64,000 bases of DNA, from NCBI RefSeq assembly GCF_004770155.1, contig NZ_RQFA01000010.1, positions 191,523 to 255,522 on the forward strand. Direction: 5' to 3'. Made by a program: the position numbers and the translations under genes. Source of the DNA: Leptospira gomenensis (GTDB taxonomy: Bacteria; Spirochaetota; Leptospiria; Leptospirales; Leptospiraceae). The notes beneath the pieces are model-generated. The model was given only the letters and a program-made list of their open reading frames with translations, did not search any database and was not told the DNA's origin. This document shows positions 54,148 to 63,400 of this stretch, piece after piece (within the stretch, counting starts at the first letter, position 1; each line of letters starts with the position of its first letter).

Positions 54148-55011
54148 ATGAATAATGAATCGAATATGATAAATCTTGGTGAGGTTTCTAAACCTGTAAC
54201 TGTTTTGATTGAGAAAATATCAAATGCAGTAGGAATTATTTATGAACCTACGCGAATAAGGAGAAATGCTCGAGCAGAAGCGGACGCTTTAAAAATTAGG
54301 GCCACTGCCGAAGTTGAAATGCATGATATTCAAAAAAGAGCAATTGAGCGACTTATAGGCGAAGAAGTTAAACGGCAAGAGAACATTGAAGCCATAATTG
54401 ATAAAGCTATTCCAGAAATAAAAGAATCAGCGGAACCCGAGAATATAGATCAAGATTGGCTAATGAATTTCTTTGATAAAGCTAAGCTAATTACTACTGA
54501 AGAAATGCAATCTCTTTGGAGTAAAGTTCTTTCAAGTGAGTCAAATAAACCAGGCTCCTTTTCTAAAAGAACAGTAAATTTTCTTTCATCGCTTGAAAAA
54601 AAAGATGCTGAATTATTTACCCGATTGATGTCATTTTCAATAAATCTGTCACCTCGTAGGGTATTTATTTATAATGAATACGATGAAGAAGTAAAGCAAT
54701 GCGGAATTCTATATTCGCACTTGGCTCATTTAGAAACTATCGGACTTATCAAGTATAGCTCTATTGGATTTTCTATTAATATTATGCTAGATTCTATTCC
54801 TATTCCATATTTTGAAAAGTTAATGTTCATGGATTTTCCGACGGATCAATTAAGAAACTTTGATCTTGGCAAAGTTGTCTTAACAGAAACGGGTCTTGAA
54901 CTGAGTCGAATTTGTTATTCAATACCTAATGATACTGCTATTGATTATTTGTTAAAAAAGTGGCAAAATATGGGTTACATTATATATTCACCATATCCTA
55001 AATTTTTATAG
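54148..55011 (+). CDS. DUF2806-family protein (cassette 16)
   Basis: 287 residues. The first 120 residues are a charged helix of the DUF2806 type: GEVSKPVTVLIEKISNAVGIIYEPTRIRRNARAEADALKIRATAEVE, with QDWLMNFFDKAKLITTEEMQSLWSKVLSSE and GSFSKRTVNFLSSLEKKDAELF (family core). The C-terminal part (about 190-287) resembles a small winged-helix-like module. The family is common in mobile regions and near defence loci, of unknown action. No partner. Confidence 0.82.
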   Translation: MNNESNMINLGEVSKPVTVLIEKISNAVGIIYEPTRIRRNARAEADALKIRATAEVEMHDIQKRAIERLIGEEVKRQENIEAIIDKAIPEIKESAEPENIDQDWLMNFFDKAKLITTEEMQSLWSKVLSSESNKPGSFSKRTVNFLSSLEKKDAELFTRLMSFSINLSPRRVFIYNEYDEEVKQCGILYSHLAHLETIGLIKYSSIGFSINIMLDSIPIPYFEKLMFMDFPTDQLRNFDLGKVVLTETGLELSRICYSIPNDTAIDYLLKKWQNMGYIIYSPYPKFL

Positions 55012-55024
55012 TATATGCTACGGC

Positions 55025-55210
<186 letters not shown>

Positions 55211-55239
55211 GCCATTTTATATAAAACTAAGGAGTAAAT

Positions 55240-56807
55240 ATGAATTATACAATTAGGCAACTCGTCGAAAAAATTTTAGCCGGACAAATCAGGATTCCTT
55301 CCTTCCAGCGTGGTTATGTTTGGGAGCCGGAACTCGTTGCTTATTTAATGGACAGTATTTACAAGGGATATCCATTTGGGAATTTATTATTCTGGAAAAC
55401 AAAGGAGTTTTTAAAGTATGAAAAGAAAATTGGGCCTTTCGAAGAGATAAAAAAAGAAGCGGGTTTGCCAATAGATTATGTGTTAGATGGTCAACAAAGG
55501 ATTACATCTATTTTCGGTGTTTTCCAAAATGAGTTACGTCCTATAGAAGAAAGCTTAAATTTTGAAATTTATTATGACTTTGTTTCGCAAACTGATGCTC
55601 AGGAAACGCAATTCTTTGCTCTTAGGGATGAGGACGTTGATATTACAAGACATTTCCCTTTAAAATGTTTATTTGATAGTGTTAAATATAGAGAAGCCAC
55701 GGAAAAAATCGATAAATCAAAAATTACTTTTTGATAGATGATTTGCAAACGAAATTCAAAGAATCTCAGATTCCTATTCAATTTTTAGAGACTGAAGATA
55801 AAGCAAAGGTTGCAATAGTTTTCGAAAGAATAAATAGGAGAGGAGTTGACTTAGATACTTTTCAATTGCTTGGTGCGTGGACATGGAGTGAAGAATTTGA
55901 TCTTCAAAGTTATTTTGAAGAATTGCAAGATGAACTTGAGCCATTTGGTTTCAAATCAGTAGGAGAAGATGTGGATCTTCTATTAAGATGTGCCGCCGGG
56001 ATAATATCGCGAAACGCATCGGCGAAATCGTTAATTGAATTAAATGGGAATCTTGTCCGAAATAGATTTGAAGAGGTCAGAAATGGGCTAAAAGGTGCCA
56101 TTGATTTTCTTAAATCAAATTTAAGAATCGAAAAATTAGAGAATTTACCTTATGGGACGTTGCTTGTTCCTTTATCCTCATTCTTCGCAATCTCAGGCAA
56201 TCAACAGTTCCTCTACACTGATGAGCAAAGATTGAGTTTATTAAGGTGGTTTTGGAAAACTAGTTTCTCAAAACGTTATGGTGCGGGTACTTCAAGAAAC
56301 ATAAATAAAGACATTGAAGAAATAATTAAATTGAAAAATAATGAGAGTAATGTTTTGGCTGATTTCAGGTTAGATATTACTCCAGACTTTTATCTTAGGA
56401 ATCAATTTAGGATTGATTCAGTTAGTACAAAAACTTTTGTCCTTCAATTAGCTCAAAATAACCCTAGATCGTTTGTTTCTGGGAGTCCGATTACTTTAGG
56501 AAATGTTCTAAGCAATTATAATAGGAATGAATTTCACCATATTTTCCCGAAGGCATTCTTGAAATCGCTGAGTAAAACAGATGCACAAATAAATTGTCTT
56601 GCTAATTTTTGCTTTTTGTCTAAGTCTGATAATAATTTTATTGGCGGAGATAGACCAAGTTTGTACAAGAAAAAATTACCAACTAACATAACTGAAATCT
56701 TGGATTCAACGTTTTCAAGTGATACTATTTTTCTAGATAATTATGAAAATTATTTGAATGAAAGGGCAACGAACCTTTGGAAAAATGCGAGTCAGTTAAC
56801 TACCTGA
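55240..56807 (+). pseudogene. DUF262 (GmrSD-type) protein split by a frameshift (cassette 17)
   Basis: Two frames make one protein: 55240-55734 (164 residues; RIPSFQRGYVWEPELVAYLMDSIYKGYPFGNLLFW and DYVLDGQQRITSIFGVF, the DUF262 ParB-like nucleotide-binding motif) and 55731-56807 (358 residues; VAIVFERINRRGVDLDTFQLLG and the HNH-like EFHHIFPKAFL). They join without a gap at KSKITF|LIDDLQ over the sequence ACTTTTTGAT. The first frame ends in TGA and the second continues, so a one-base slip in the T run would restore the gene. This could be a mutation, a sequencing error, or programmed slippage. DUF262/DUF1524 proteins (GmrSD) cut modified phage DNA. Confidence 0.8.
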
Positions 56808-56821
56808 AAAAATAAAACGGC

Positions 56822-56995
56822 GTCTAACTACGGTTTTCCGCTTCGTTCACCACTCGCGGCTTCCGCTCGGTCTCACTTCGGGCTAAAGCCACATCGCTTC
56901 GCTCACGAGATTAAATCGTAATAGGTAAATGATTCAGAGAATGCGTTTCGCGTCCCTTCGGGATCAGCGACGTCGGAAAACCTGGATCGTTATGC
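56822..56995 (+). repeat. attC17
   Basis: 174 nt, GTCTAAC ... GTTATGC; inner arms GGTTTTCCG / CGGAAAACC, the subtype otherwise seen with gene-less cassettes. Confidence 0.87.
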
Positions 56996-57063
56996 GGCAT
57001 CGCGAAAATTTTTTATTAAAAAGACGATTTCAAATAAAAATTTGAGATAAAATATGGTTCAAA

Positions 57064-57588
57064 ATGATTAGCTCTGTTGAAATTATTAACCGACCACAAT
57101 CAGGTGAATATAAAGAACGAATCTACGATAACGATTCAGCTTGGAAATCCGCAGATTGGTCGTGGGTAAAATTTACGAATGATAACTATGATGAATGGTG
57201 TGGTCACTTCCGAGGGGCGTCTTACGGAGCGGCAATTTCGACTTCAAGAAATGAGATTCTTGTCTTAACTTCTGACTGTTTATATTTATTAGACACGAAT
57301 GTCGGCAACATTATTGAAATAATGGAGTCCCCACAGTTTAAATCTATAACTGTTTCTCCACAGGGAGATTTTATTCTTGCTGACTCTTATCACATTCAAA
57401 GGTTAGGGAAAAAATTAGCTACAATGGAGTCTATCAATAGTCCTGTTGAAATGGATTCAATTGTATTTAAAGAATGGGTAAATGATAATTTACTTATTTA
57501 TTGTGAAGAGTTTACGAATTGGACTCGGAAATTAGAATTACAGCTTAATTCGAAAACATGGGAAATTAAAATTCTTAAATCTGTATAA
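57064..57588 (+). CDS. Unknown protein (cassette 18)
   Basis: 174 residues, soluble, beta-rich (AAISTSRNEILVLTSDCLYLLDTNVGNIIEIM, KSITVSPQGDFILADSYHIQRL), resembling a small WD/propeller-like or immunity-type protein. Not recognised. ATG 57064 is the first codon after the cassette leader. The rest of the cassette, 57589-57659, holds no gene. Confidence 0.6.
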   Translation: MISSVEIINRPQSGEYKERIYDNDSAWKSADWSWVKFTNDNYDEWCGHFRGASYGAAISTSRNEILVLTSDCLYLLDTNVGNIIEIMESPQFKSITVSPQGDFILADSYHIQRLGKKLATMESINSPVEMDSIVFKEWVNDNLLIYCEEFTNWTRKLELQLNSKTWEIKILKSV

Positions 57589-57659
57589 AACCCAAGCTAA
57601 ATATTAGGATTCTCAAAAAAATTGGCTTGAGTCGAATATTTTATAAACTTCGCGACGCC

Positions 57660-57810
57660 GCATAACTGCGGTTTCTCGCGGCGCTTCGGGATTGCTTCGC
57701 AACCCTTGCTTGGGCTTCGCCAAATTCCGCTTTGTCACTCGTCTTGCAAAGCAAGCCTCGCGCCAAGTCCTTCGGACGCGCGGAACTTCGACAATCATGC
57801 GTCGTTAGGC
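57660..57810 (+). repeat. attC18
   Basis: 151 nt, GCATAAC ... GTTAGGC, the shortest site of the array. The left half is like attC7-9, the right half ends CTTCGACAATCATGCGTC, so it appears internally shortened. Confidence 0.83.
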
Positions 57811-57888
57811 GAACATTTTTGCCAAGGCTTCTCCGATTGATTTTGCCGCGTCCATGCGGCGATCTAGAGCAAGATTTTATAAGGATTT

Positions 57889-57925
<37 letters not shown>

Positions 57926-57928
57926 TTA

Positions 57929-58277
<349 letters not shown>

Positions 58278-58294
<17 letters not shown>

Positions 58295-58610
58295 TAATAA
58301 ACTATTTCACAGTCTTTCCAAAGGTCTTAATGAAGCGATTGAATATACTAAAGGTAAGAAAGTTCCAGGTGTAAAAGCGCAGATTATTGAGATTCAAAAA
58401 CTACCAACATTTAAAGGTAAAGAAATTAGAAATATTCGGACCAATTTACATCTTACTCAAAATACTTTTGCTCAAGCATTAGGTGTTTCTGCTAAAACGA
58501 TAGAAGCTTGGGAATCTGGAAAAAATATTCCTCAAGGCCCGGCTCAAAGAATGCTATTTATTCTTAAAAACAATTCTAAAGCATTAAATATATTAGGAAT
58601 TAAAAACTAA
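58278..58610 (+). CDS. higA: XRE-type HigA antitoxin (cassette 19)
   Basis: 110 residues. C-terminal helix-turn-helix (about 45-100): EIRNIRTNLHLTQNTFAQALGVSAKTIEAWESGKNIPQGPAQRML, a standard XRE antitoxin of the HigA/MqsA-like group. Overlaps the toxin gene and probably binds the palindrome at 57902-57916. Confidence 0.9.
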
Positions 58611-58656
58611 AAACGCCATCCGTGGCGTAATTTGTTAGTGCATCGGCAAAAACGTC

Positions 58657-58836
58657 GCCTAACTGCGGTTTCTCGCGGCGCTTCGGGATTGCTCCGCAAC
58701 CCTCGCTTGGCCTCCGGCACATTTGCTTTTTAACTCGGCTTGCAAGACGCGACTAAGGTCGCTCAAGCCAAGTTAAAATCCCTCCGCGCACAAGCGCTCC
58801 GGGAACGCAAACGTCGAGAAACCTGCGTCGTTAAGC
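58657..58836 (+). repeat. attC19
   Basis: 180 nt, GCCTAAC ... GTTAAGC; inner arms GGTTTCTCG / CGAGAAACC. The outer flank pairs over TTTTTGCC with a one-base offset. Confidence 0.87.
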
Positions 58837-58951
58837 GACATTGTGATGAAAACCGTTTTAGAACGAATGAAGGTGGGAAACTACTGGATCTAAATAATCT
58901 TGACATTTATTAAGCGACAAAAGAAAATTACTGAACAAATTATTAGTTAGT

Positions 58952-59248
58952 ATGAATTCAGTGGAAGTGAAAGATATTCTAGTCGAGCATAAACAGGAGC
59001 TCTTAAATTTAGGAGTTCAAAAGCTTTTACTTTTCGGTTCCGTCGCGAGAAATGAAACTCGCGAAGGTAGCGATGTTGATATTCTTGTTCAATTTCATTC
59101 TGGTAAGAAAAACTTTGATAGTTTTATGGATCTTTCCTTCCGACTAGAAGATCTTTTAAATACGCACGTTGATTTATTAACTGAGGAATCTCTTACTAAA
59201 GATTTACGGGATTCTATACTTTCTGAGGCAATTCTCATTGAAATCTGA
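58952..59248 (+). CDS. mntA: MntA-type nucleotidyltransferase antitoxin (cassette 20)
   Basis: 98 residues. Minimal nucleotidyltransferase with the active-site motif LLFGSVARNETREGSDVDILVQF (about 27-49; GS-x-AR then D-x-D). MntA transfers AMP to the HepT toxin and silences it. A TTGACA (58900-58905) provides a promoter candidate with a weak -10. Followed directly by a HEPN gene overlapping by 11 bases. Confidence 0.9.
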   Translation: MNSVEVKDILVEHKQELLNLGVQKLLLFGSVARNETREGSDVDILVQFHSGKKNFDSFMDLSFRLEDLLNTHVDLLTEESLTKDLRDSILSEAILIEI

Positions 59249-59588
59249 TTTAAGTTATATAAATCATATTAAAGAAGAAATTGCTTTCTTACAAATTGAA
59301 TCGAAAAAATTAGATCGCGATCAATTCATTTCTGATGCTCTAATGAAAAGAGCTTTTGTTAGAAGTATTGAAATAATAGGCGAGGCTTCTAATAAATTAT
59401 CGGATTGATTCAAGAAAAAATATTCTGAAGTGGATTGGAGAAAACTGTCGGCTACTCGGAATCGATTGATTCACGGCTATTTTGTAGTGGATTATGATAT
59501 TGTTTGGGATTTAGTAATAAATAAAATTCCAACTTTAGAAATGCAAATTGATTCAATTTTATCAAAAGAAAAAACACTTTTTGATTAA
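59238..59588 (+). pseudogene. hepT: HepT-type HEPN toxin with in-frame stop (cassette 20)
   Basis: 117 codons from TTG 59238 (overlapping mntA). The HEPN ribonuclease motif RNRLIHGYFVVDY (R-x4-H) is intact, but an in-frame TGA at 59406-59408 (after SNKLSD) cuts the protein in two before the active site. The upstream part is 56 residues. So the toxin is probably inactive unless the stop is read through; the sequence around it shows no homopolymer, making a simple indel less likely. A dead toxin with a live antitoxin is a common end state. Confidence 0.82.
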
Positions 59589-59604
59589 CTAAAATCACAA
59601 CGTC

Positions 59605-59792
59605 GCTTAACTGCGGCTTGCCGCTCCGTTCGTCACTCACGGGTTCCCGTTCGTACTCACTGCGGTCTTCGACACATTGCTTTGTCCCTTCGGTTCGCGG
59701 GCGCTCGCTATGGCTCACTCAAGCCGAATTAAAATCCCTTCGCGCACAGGCGCTCTGGGAACGCAAACGTCGAGAAACCTATTTCGTTATAC
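59605..59792 (+). repeat. attC20
   Basis: 188 nt, GCTTAAC ... GTTATAC. Left arm GGCTTGCCG and right arm CGAGAAACC do not pair well; probable chimera of subtypes. Confidence 0.83.
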
Positions 59793-59910
59793 GCCATTTC
59801 CGCTGCGCTTTTCCGGAAGGGTTTGGCTGAGTGTGGGAAGGGGAAAGCGGTTCTTGTTTCATTTTGTTGCAATGGTTTTTTTAGCGTTTTAAGATGCTCG
59901 CGTAAACGGC
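59793..59910 (+). mobile_element. Gene-less cassette 21 (copy 3 of 3)
   Basis: 118 bases, the same body as cassettes 6 and 12 with one base lost and a few changes (GGAAGGGTTTGGC). Followed by the same attC subtype. It sits directly upstream of a lipoprotein cassette. Confidence 0.7.
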
Positions 59911-60084
59911 GTATAACTACGGTTTTCCGCTTCGTTCGCCACTCGCGGCTTCCGCTCGGTCTCACTTCGGGCTAAAGCCACATCGCTTCGCTCACGGGAT
60001 TAAATCGTAATATGGAAGTGATTCAGAGAATGCGTTTCGCGTCCCTTCGGGATCAGCGACGTCGGAAAACCTGGATCGTTAGTT
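59911..60084 (+). repeat. attC21
   Basis: 174 nt, GTATAAC ... GTTAGTT; inner arms GGTTTTCCG / CGGAAAACC. Confidence 0.87.
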
Positions 60085-60104
60085 GCCATCGCAACAAAGG
60101 AAAA

Positions 60105-60926
60105 ATGAAGAAAAAAATAAATATTACAATCATCTATTTCATAATACTATTTGTGGGATGCAGTATAGACTCTCGAAAGCTTTATTTATTTCCACCAACA
60201 CCTGAAGGCGAGTTGTTGAAAAGAGTGTTTCTTCCTTTTTATGATAAAAGTGTAATCATTCGTACGAAAGTAGCTGATATAGAAAAAAAGGCATTATACT
60301 ATTCTTTTACACAATATGAAGATGATTATAAGCTAACCGATGAATGCGAGGGGAAGGAAAATATTTGCATTGTCATTGATTTTAATCATATAAATGAATG
60401 TAAAAATAAACAGGGCCTTCTTTCAGTAACGGCAAAAATTTTATTTGAATCCTTAAAGACATCAGAAATTAAGAAAGCTCCGCTTCAATTCAGTAAGCGA
60501 CTGACTATATATTCTGACGATTGTCAAATATCTCCACAGACAATTCGAGCTGCACACTATACTATGATCGAGTTGATCCGACATACAATTATGCCGCGAA
60601 AATTTACATTGTGGGGCTCATCGGAAAAATATTCTAATTTTAAGTCTAGCAATAAAGAACTGCAAGAGATGTATACGGATTTTATTGAAGAAGCAGGGGG
60701 TGACTATCCGAGTTATTCGCGAGCCAGGAAAATACTAGATGAAGCAGAAATACGATTTCCGAAAGACGCTTGGTTAATTCGAAATATTGGTACTACCATT
60801 CTTTTTACTGGTGATTGGCAGAGGGCATGTGAATATTATAAAAGATCTGCAAGTTTAGAAAACACTGAAGGAATTGAAAAATGGCTAAATGCATGTGATC
60901 GATTTGACTTCAGTTCCGTTCTTTAA
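60105..60926 (+). CDS. Probable lipoprotein with TPR-like end (cassette 22)
   Basis: 273 residues from ATG 60105; the frame upstream is attC21 read-through. Signal peptide MKKKINITIIYFIILFVGC with probable lipidated C19. The middle is unassigned; residues about 215-265 (SRARKILDEAEIRFPKDAWLIRNIGTTILFTGDWQRACEYYKRSASLEN) look like one or two TPR units. An exported cargo protein is unusual in this TA-rich array. Leader AAAGGAAAA gives a Shine-Dalgarno. Confidence 0.75.
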   Translation: MKKKINITIIYFIILFVGCSIDSRKLYLFPPTPEGELLKRVFLPFYDKSVIIRTKVADIEKKALYYSFTQYEDDYKLTDECEGKENICIVIDFNHINECKNKQGLLSVTAKILFESLKTSEIKKAPLQFSKRLTIYSDDCQISPQTIRAAHYTMIELIRHTIMPRKFTLWGSSEKYSNFKSSNKELQEMYTDFIEEAGGDYPSYSRARKILDEAEIRFPKDAWLIRNIGTTILFTGDWQRACEYYKRSASLENTEGIEKWLNACDRFDFSSVL

Positions 60927-60944
60927 ATATAGGTTGCGACGGAC

Positions 60945-61108
60945 GCCTAACTGCGGTTTCTCGCGGCGCTTCGGGATTGCTAATGCAACCCTCGCTTGGC
61001 CTCCGGCACATTGCTTTGTCACTTCGGTTCGCAAGACGCGACTAAGGTCGCTCGAACCTCGTGCCAACCGCTTGCGGACGCAACGTCGAGAAACCTGGAT
61101 CGTTAGGC
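60945..61108 (+). repeat. attC22
   Basis: 164 nt, GCCTAAC ... GTTAGGC; inner arms GGTTTCTCG / CGAGAAACC. The R'' box does not match the cassette 22 start (GTTAGTT), but the outer flank still pairs (TCGCAAC). Confidence 0.83.
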
Positions 61109-61134
61109 GAAATGCTCAATTATCAAGATAGTAT

Positions 61135-61980
61135 ATGAACTTTATAGAAACAGTCAAAATATCGAAATGGTCTGACTTAAATGATATTGAAATTGCTTGG
61201 TCAAATGCTCTTTTTCGTGGTCATTCTGATTCAAATTGGGTATTAGATGTATCCTTAATTCGGGCATTTCAAACGAGGAAAAAACAATATCCAAAATTAA
61301 ACCTTACAGATGAAGGCAATGTCTTAGATGAATATTATCTGTATAAGGAATTTAGACGACGTGCTCATGAATATATGTCTTTATTTCCAGAAAATGAAGA
61401 CATCGTCAGCTGGTTGGCTTTGATGCAACATTATGGAACTCCAACCAGGCTTCTTGATTTTACTTATTCTTTTTTTATTGCGTTATTTTTTGCGTATATA
61501 GATGCCATTGGAGATGCCGTGATTTGGAGTATAGACGATATATTTATAAGCACTACCGCTTCAAAATTGGCCTCAGCTCCTGATGGGCTAAGAGAAGATT
61601 GGCTTCTTTTTCAGCATAATTACGCGAATAGCTATCTTAAAGATTGCTTTAACAAATCAAAAAGCGGAAAAGAATATGATTCTATCCGGCAAGGTGTAAT
61701 TATGTTAGAGCCGGAAAAACCAAATCATAGACTTGGAATTCAGCAAGGCCTTTTTTTGATGCCCATGGATACTTCAATTTCATTCTTAGAAAATTTAGAA
61801 GCTAACTATAAGTTAAGAAGTTCTTATTGGACTGGAAAACCAGTAATTAAATATATACTTGATTTGGATTTACGAAGTGAAGCACTTGCTCATCTAATGA
61901 AAATGAACATTACGTCAGAAACATTATTTCCAGGAATTGACGGTTATGGCCGATCTATTCTTCACAAGCTCTGGCATTAA
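61135..61980 (+). CDS. FRG-domain protein (cassette 23)
   Basis: 281 residues. FRG family signature LFRGHSDSNWVLDVSLIR (about 28-45) and LALMQHYGTPTRLLDFTYSFFIALFFAY (about 97-124), then ILDLDLRSEALAHLMKMNITSETLFPGIDG near the end (IP-like tail). FRG proteins are common in defence and mobile islands with unknown chemistry. No partner gene in the cassette. ATG 61135 is the first start after attC22. Confidence 0.87.
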   Translation: MNFIETVKISKWSDLNDIEIAWSNALFRGHSDSNWVLDVSLIRAFQTRKKQYPKLNLTDEGNVLDEYYLYKEFRRRAHEYMSLFPENEDIVSWLALMQHYGTPTRLLDFTYSFFIALFFAYIDAIGDAVIWSIDDIFISTTASKLASAPDGLREDWLLFQHNYANSYLKDCFNKSKSGKEYDSIRQGVIMLEPEKPNHRLGIQQGLFLMPMDTSISFLENLEANYKLRSSYWTGKPVIKYILDLDLRSEALAHLMKMNITSETLFPGIDGYGRSILHKLWH

Positions 61981-61997
61981 AGCAAAACGAGCACTTC

Positions 61998-62174
61998 GCC
62001 TAACTGCGGTTTCTCGCTTCGTCGCCATTCACGGTTCCCGTTCAGGCTCACTGCGGGCTTCGCCACATTGCTCGACTTCGGTTCGCTTTGATGCTTAAAG
62101 ACGAGCGAACCTCATCGTCCCTTCGCGCACAAGCGCTTTGGGCACGCAACGTCAAGAAACCTGGATCGTTAGGC
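61998..62174 (+). repeat. attC23
   Basis: 177 nt, GCCTAAC ... GTTAGGC; arms GGTTTCTCG / CAAGAAACC. Last attC of the array in this window. Confidence 0.85.
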
Positions 62175-62201
62175 GAAACGGCTAAAGGTAGGTTCTAAAA
62201 A

Positions 62202-63377
62202 ATGAATATTGATATAAAAATAAAAGATTTAAAGGGAATAGAAGATTTGTCAATTAGTCTGCCTTTGTCACCCGGCTTATATGCAATTACTGGTGGAAAT
62301 GGGTCTGGTAAAAGCACTTTAATGGCGGCATTAGCTAATCTATTCTATAAAGATATTTTAAAGAACTATTTTAAATATCCTTCTTTACAAGCCTCGATCG
62401 AATATAAGTACGGAGATATTGAGGAAATCTGGTCTTTCAGTAGAAGCGACTGGAGTGTTAAGCGAGGTGTATCAGAATTGCGCATTGATGGATTCTTTGA
62501 AGGAAGCGTGATCCACGGCAATAGATTTAAAGATACTCATTATAGTACATTCAAAAAGATCGAGCAGGTGGAAAAGACGGACTTGGTGCAAGCATCGCCC
62601 TTTATTAAGGATAATTTCGGTTATATTCTTCACGGATATGAAGATTATTATAAGCAAATTCTTCAAGTAGATAAATATCTTGCAGGAACAAAATATCGAT
62701 TTGCAAGTTCCCCGTACTTTGTTGAGGGAAAACGCGGGTTAATCAGTCAATTTGAGCTAAGCAGCGGCGAGAATCTAATTTTAAGTTTACTGAATTCATT
62801 AGAAATTAAAATAAAAAAGAAATTTAAGCAAACAACTTCGTTGATATTGATAGACGAAGTTGAACTGGCTCTTCATCCATCTTCAATTCTTAGATTATTG
62901 AATGTTCTAAATAAAATTGCTGTAGAAAAAAATTTCGCAATCTACTTCTCAACTCATTCTATTGAATTGATAAGGACATTGCAGTATGAAAATATATTTT
63001 ATCTCGAGAACGAAGTAGGATCAGTTTCGGTAACTAATCCTTGCTATCCTGCTTACGCAACTCGAAGTCTTTTTTACCATGATGGATTCGATTACTTAAT
63101 TCTTGTTGAAGACATACTCGCAAAGAGAATTATTGAAAGATTGATCAATGACGAGCGTCTTTATGTTAGTAAATTGATACATGTTTTACCTCTTGGTGGT
63201 TGGTCAAACGTATTATCTGTGCAAGATGAGATACAAAGATCAAGCATGCTCGGATATAAAAAGAAATTGTTTTGTATTTTGGACGGCGATATAGCTCCAC
63301 TTGTTAAAGAAAAACATATTGATAAAGGACAATATAAAGGATTAAAACTTAACCCAATTATCCCGAATAGGACATAG
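62202..63377 (+). CDS. AAA ATPase with TOPRIM-like end, probably C-terminally truncated (cassette 24)
   Basis: 391 residues. Walker A GGNGSGKST (about 33-41), signature LSSGENLIL, Walker B SLILIDEVELALHP and H-loop YFSTHSIELI form an ABC-type ATPase; a TOPRIM-like start follows (LILVEDILAKRIIERL, LFCILDGDI). Relatives of the OLD/retron-linked ATPase-nuclease group continue well beyond this; here the frame ends in LNPIIPNRT shortly after, and no attC follows. So the gene and cassette are likely cut short by the recombination that made the array end. Activity is doubtful. Confidence 0.82.
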   Translation: MNIDIKIKDLKGIEDLSISLPLSPGLYAITGGNGSGKSTLMAALANLFYKDILKNYFKYPSLQASIEYKYGDIEEIWSFSRSDWSVKRGVSELRIDGFFEGSVIHGNRFKDTHYSTFKKIEQVEKTDLVQASPFIKDNFGYILHGYEDYYKQILQVDKYLAGTKYRFASSPYFVEGKRGLISQFELSSGENLILSLLNSLEIKIKKKFKQTTSLILIDEVELALHPSSILRLLNVLNKIAVEKNFAIYFSTHSIELIRTLQYENIFYLENEVGSVSVTNPCYPAYATRSLFYHDGFDYLILVEDILAKRIIERLINDERLYVSKLIHVLPLGGWSNVLSVQDEIQRSSMLGYKKKLFCILDGDIAPLVKEKHIDKGQYKGLKLNPIIPNRT

Positions 63378-63400
63378 GGGAATGTGGTTGGTAATAGATT

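Noticed and set aside
59406..59408. Selenocysteine codon in HepT
   Set aside because: No selenocysteine insertion hairpin was recognised after the TGA, and HepT proteins are not known to use selenocysteine.
62202..63377. Retron or similar reverse-transcriptase system around the ATPase
   Set aside because: No reverse transcriptase or HNH effector gene lies within the window; only the truncated ATPase is seen.
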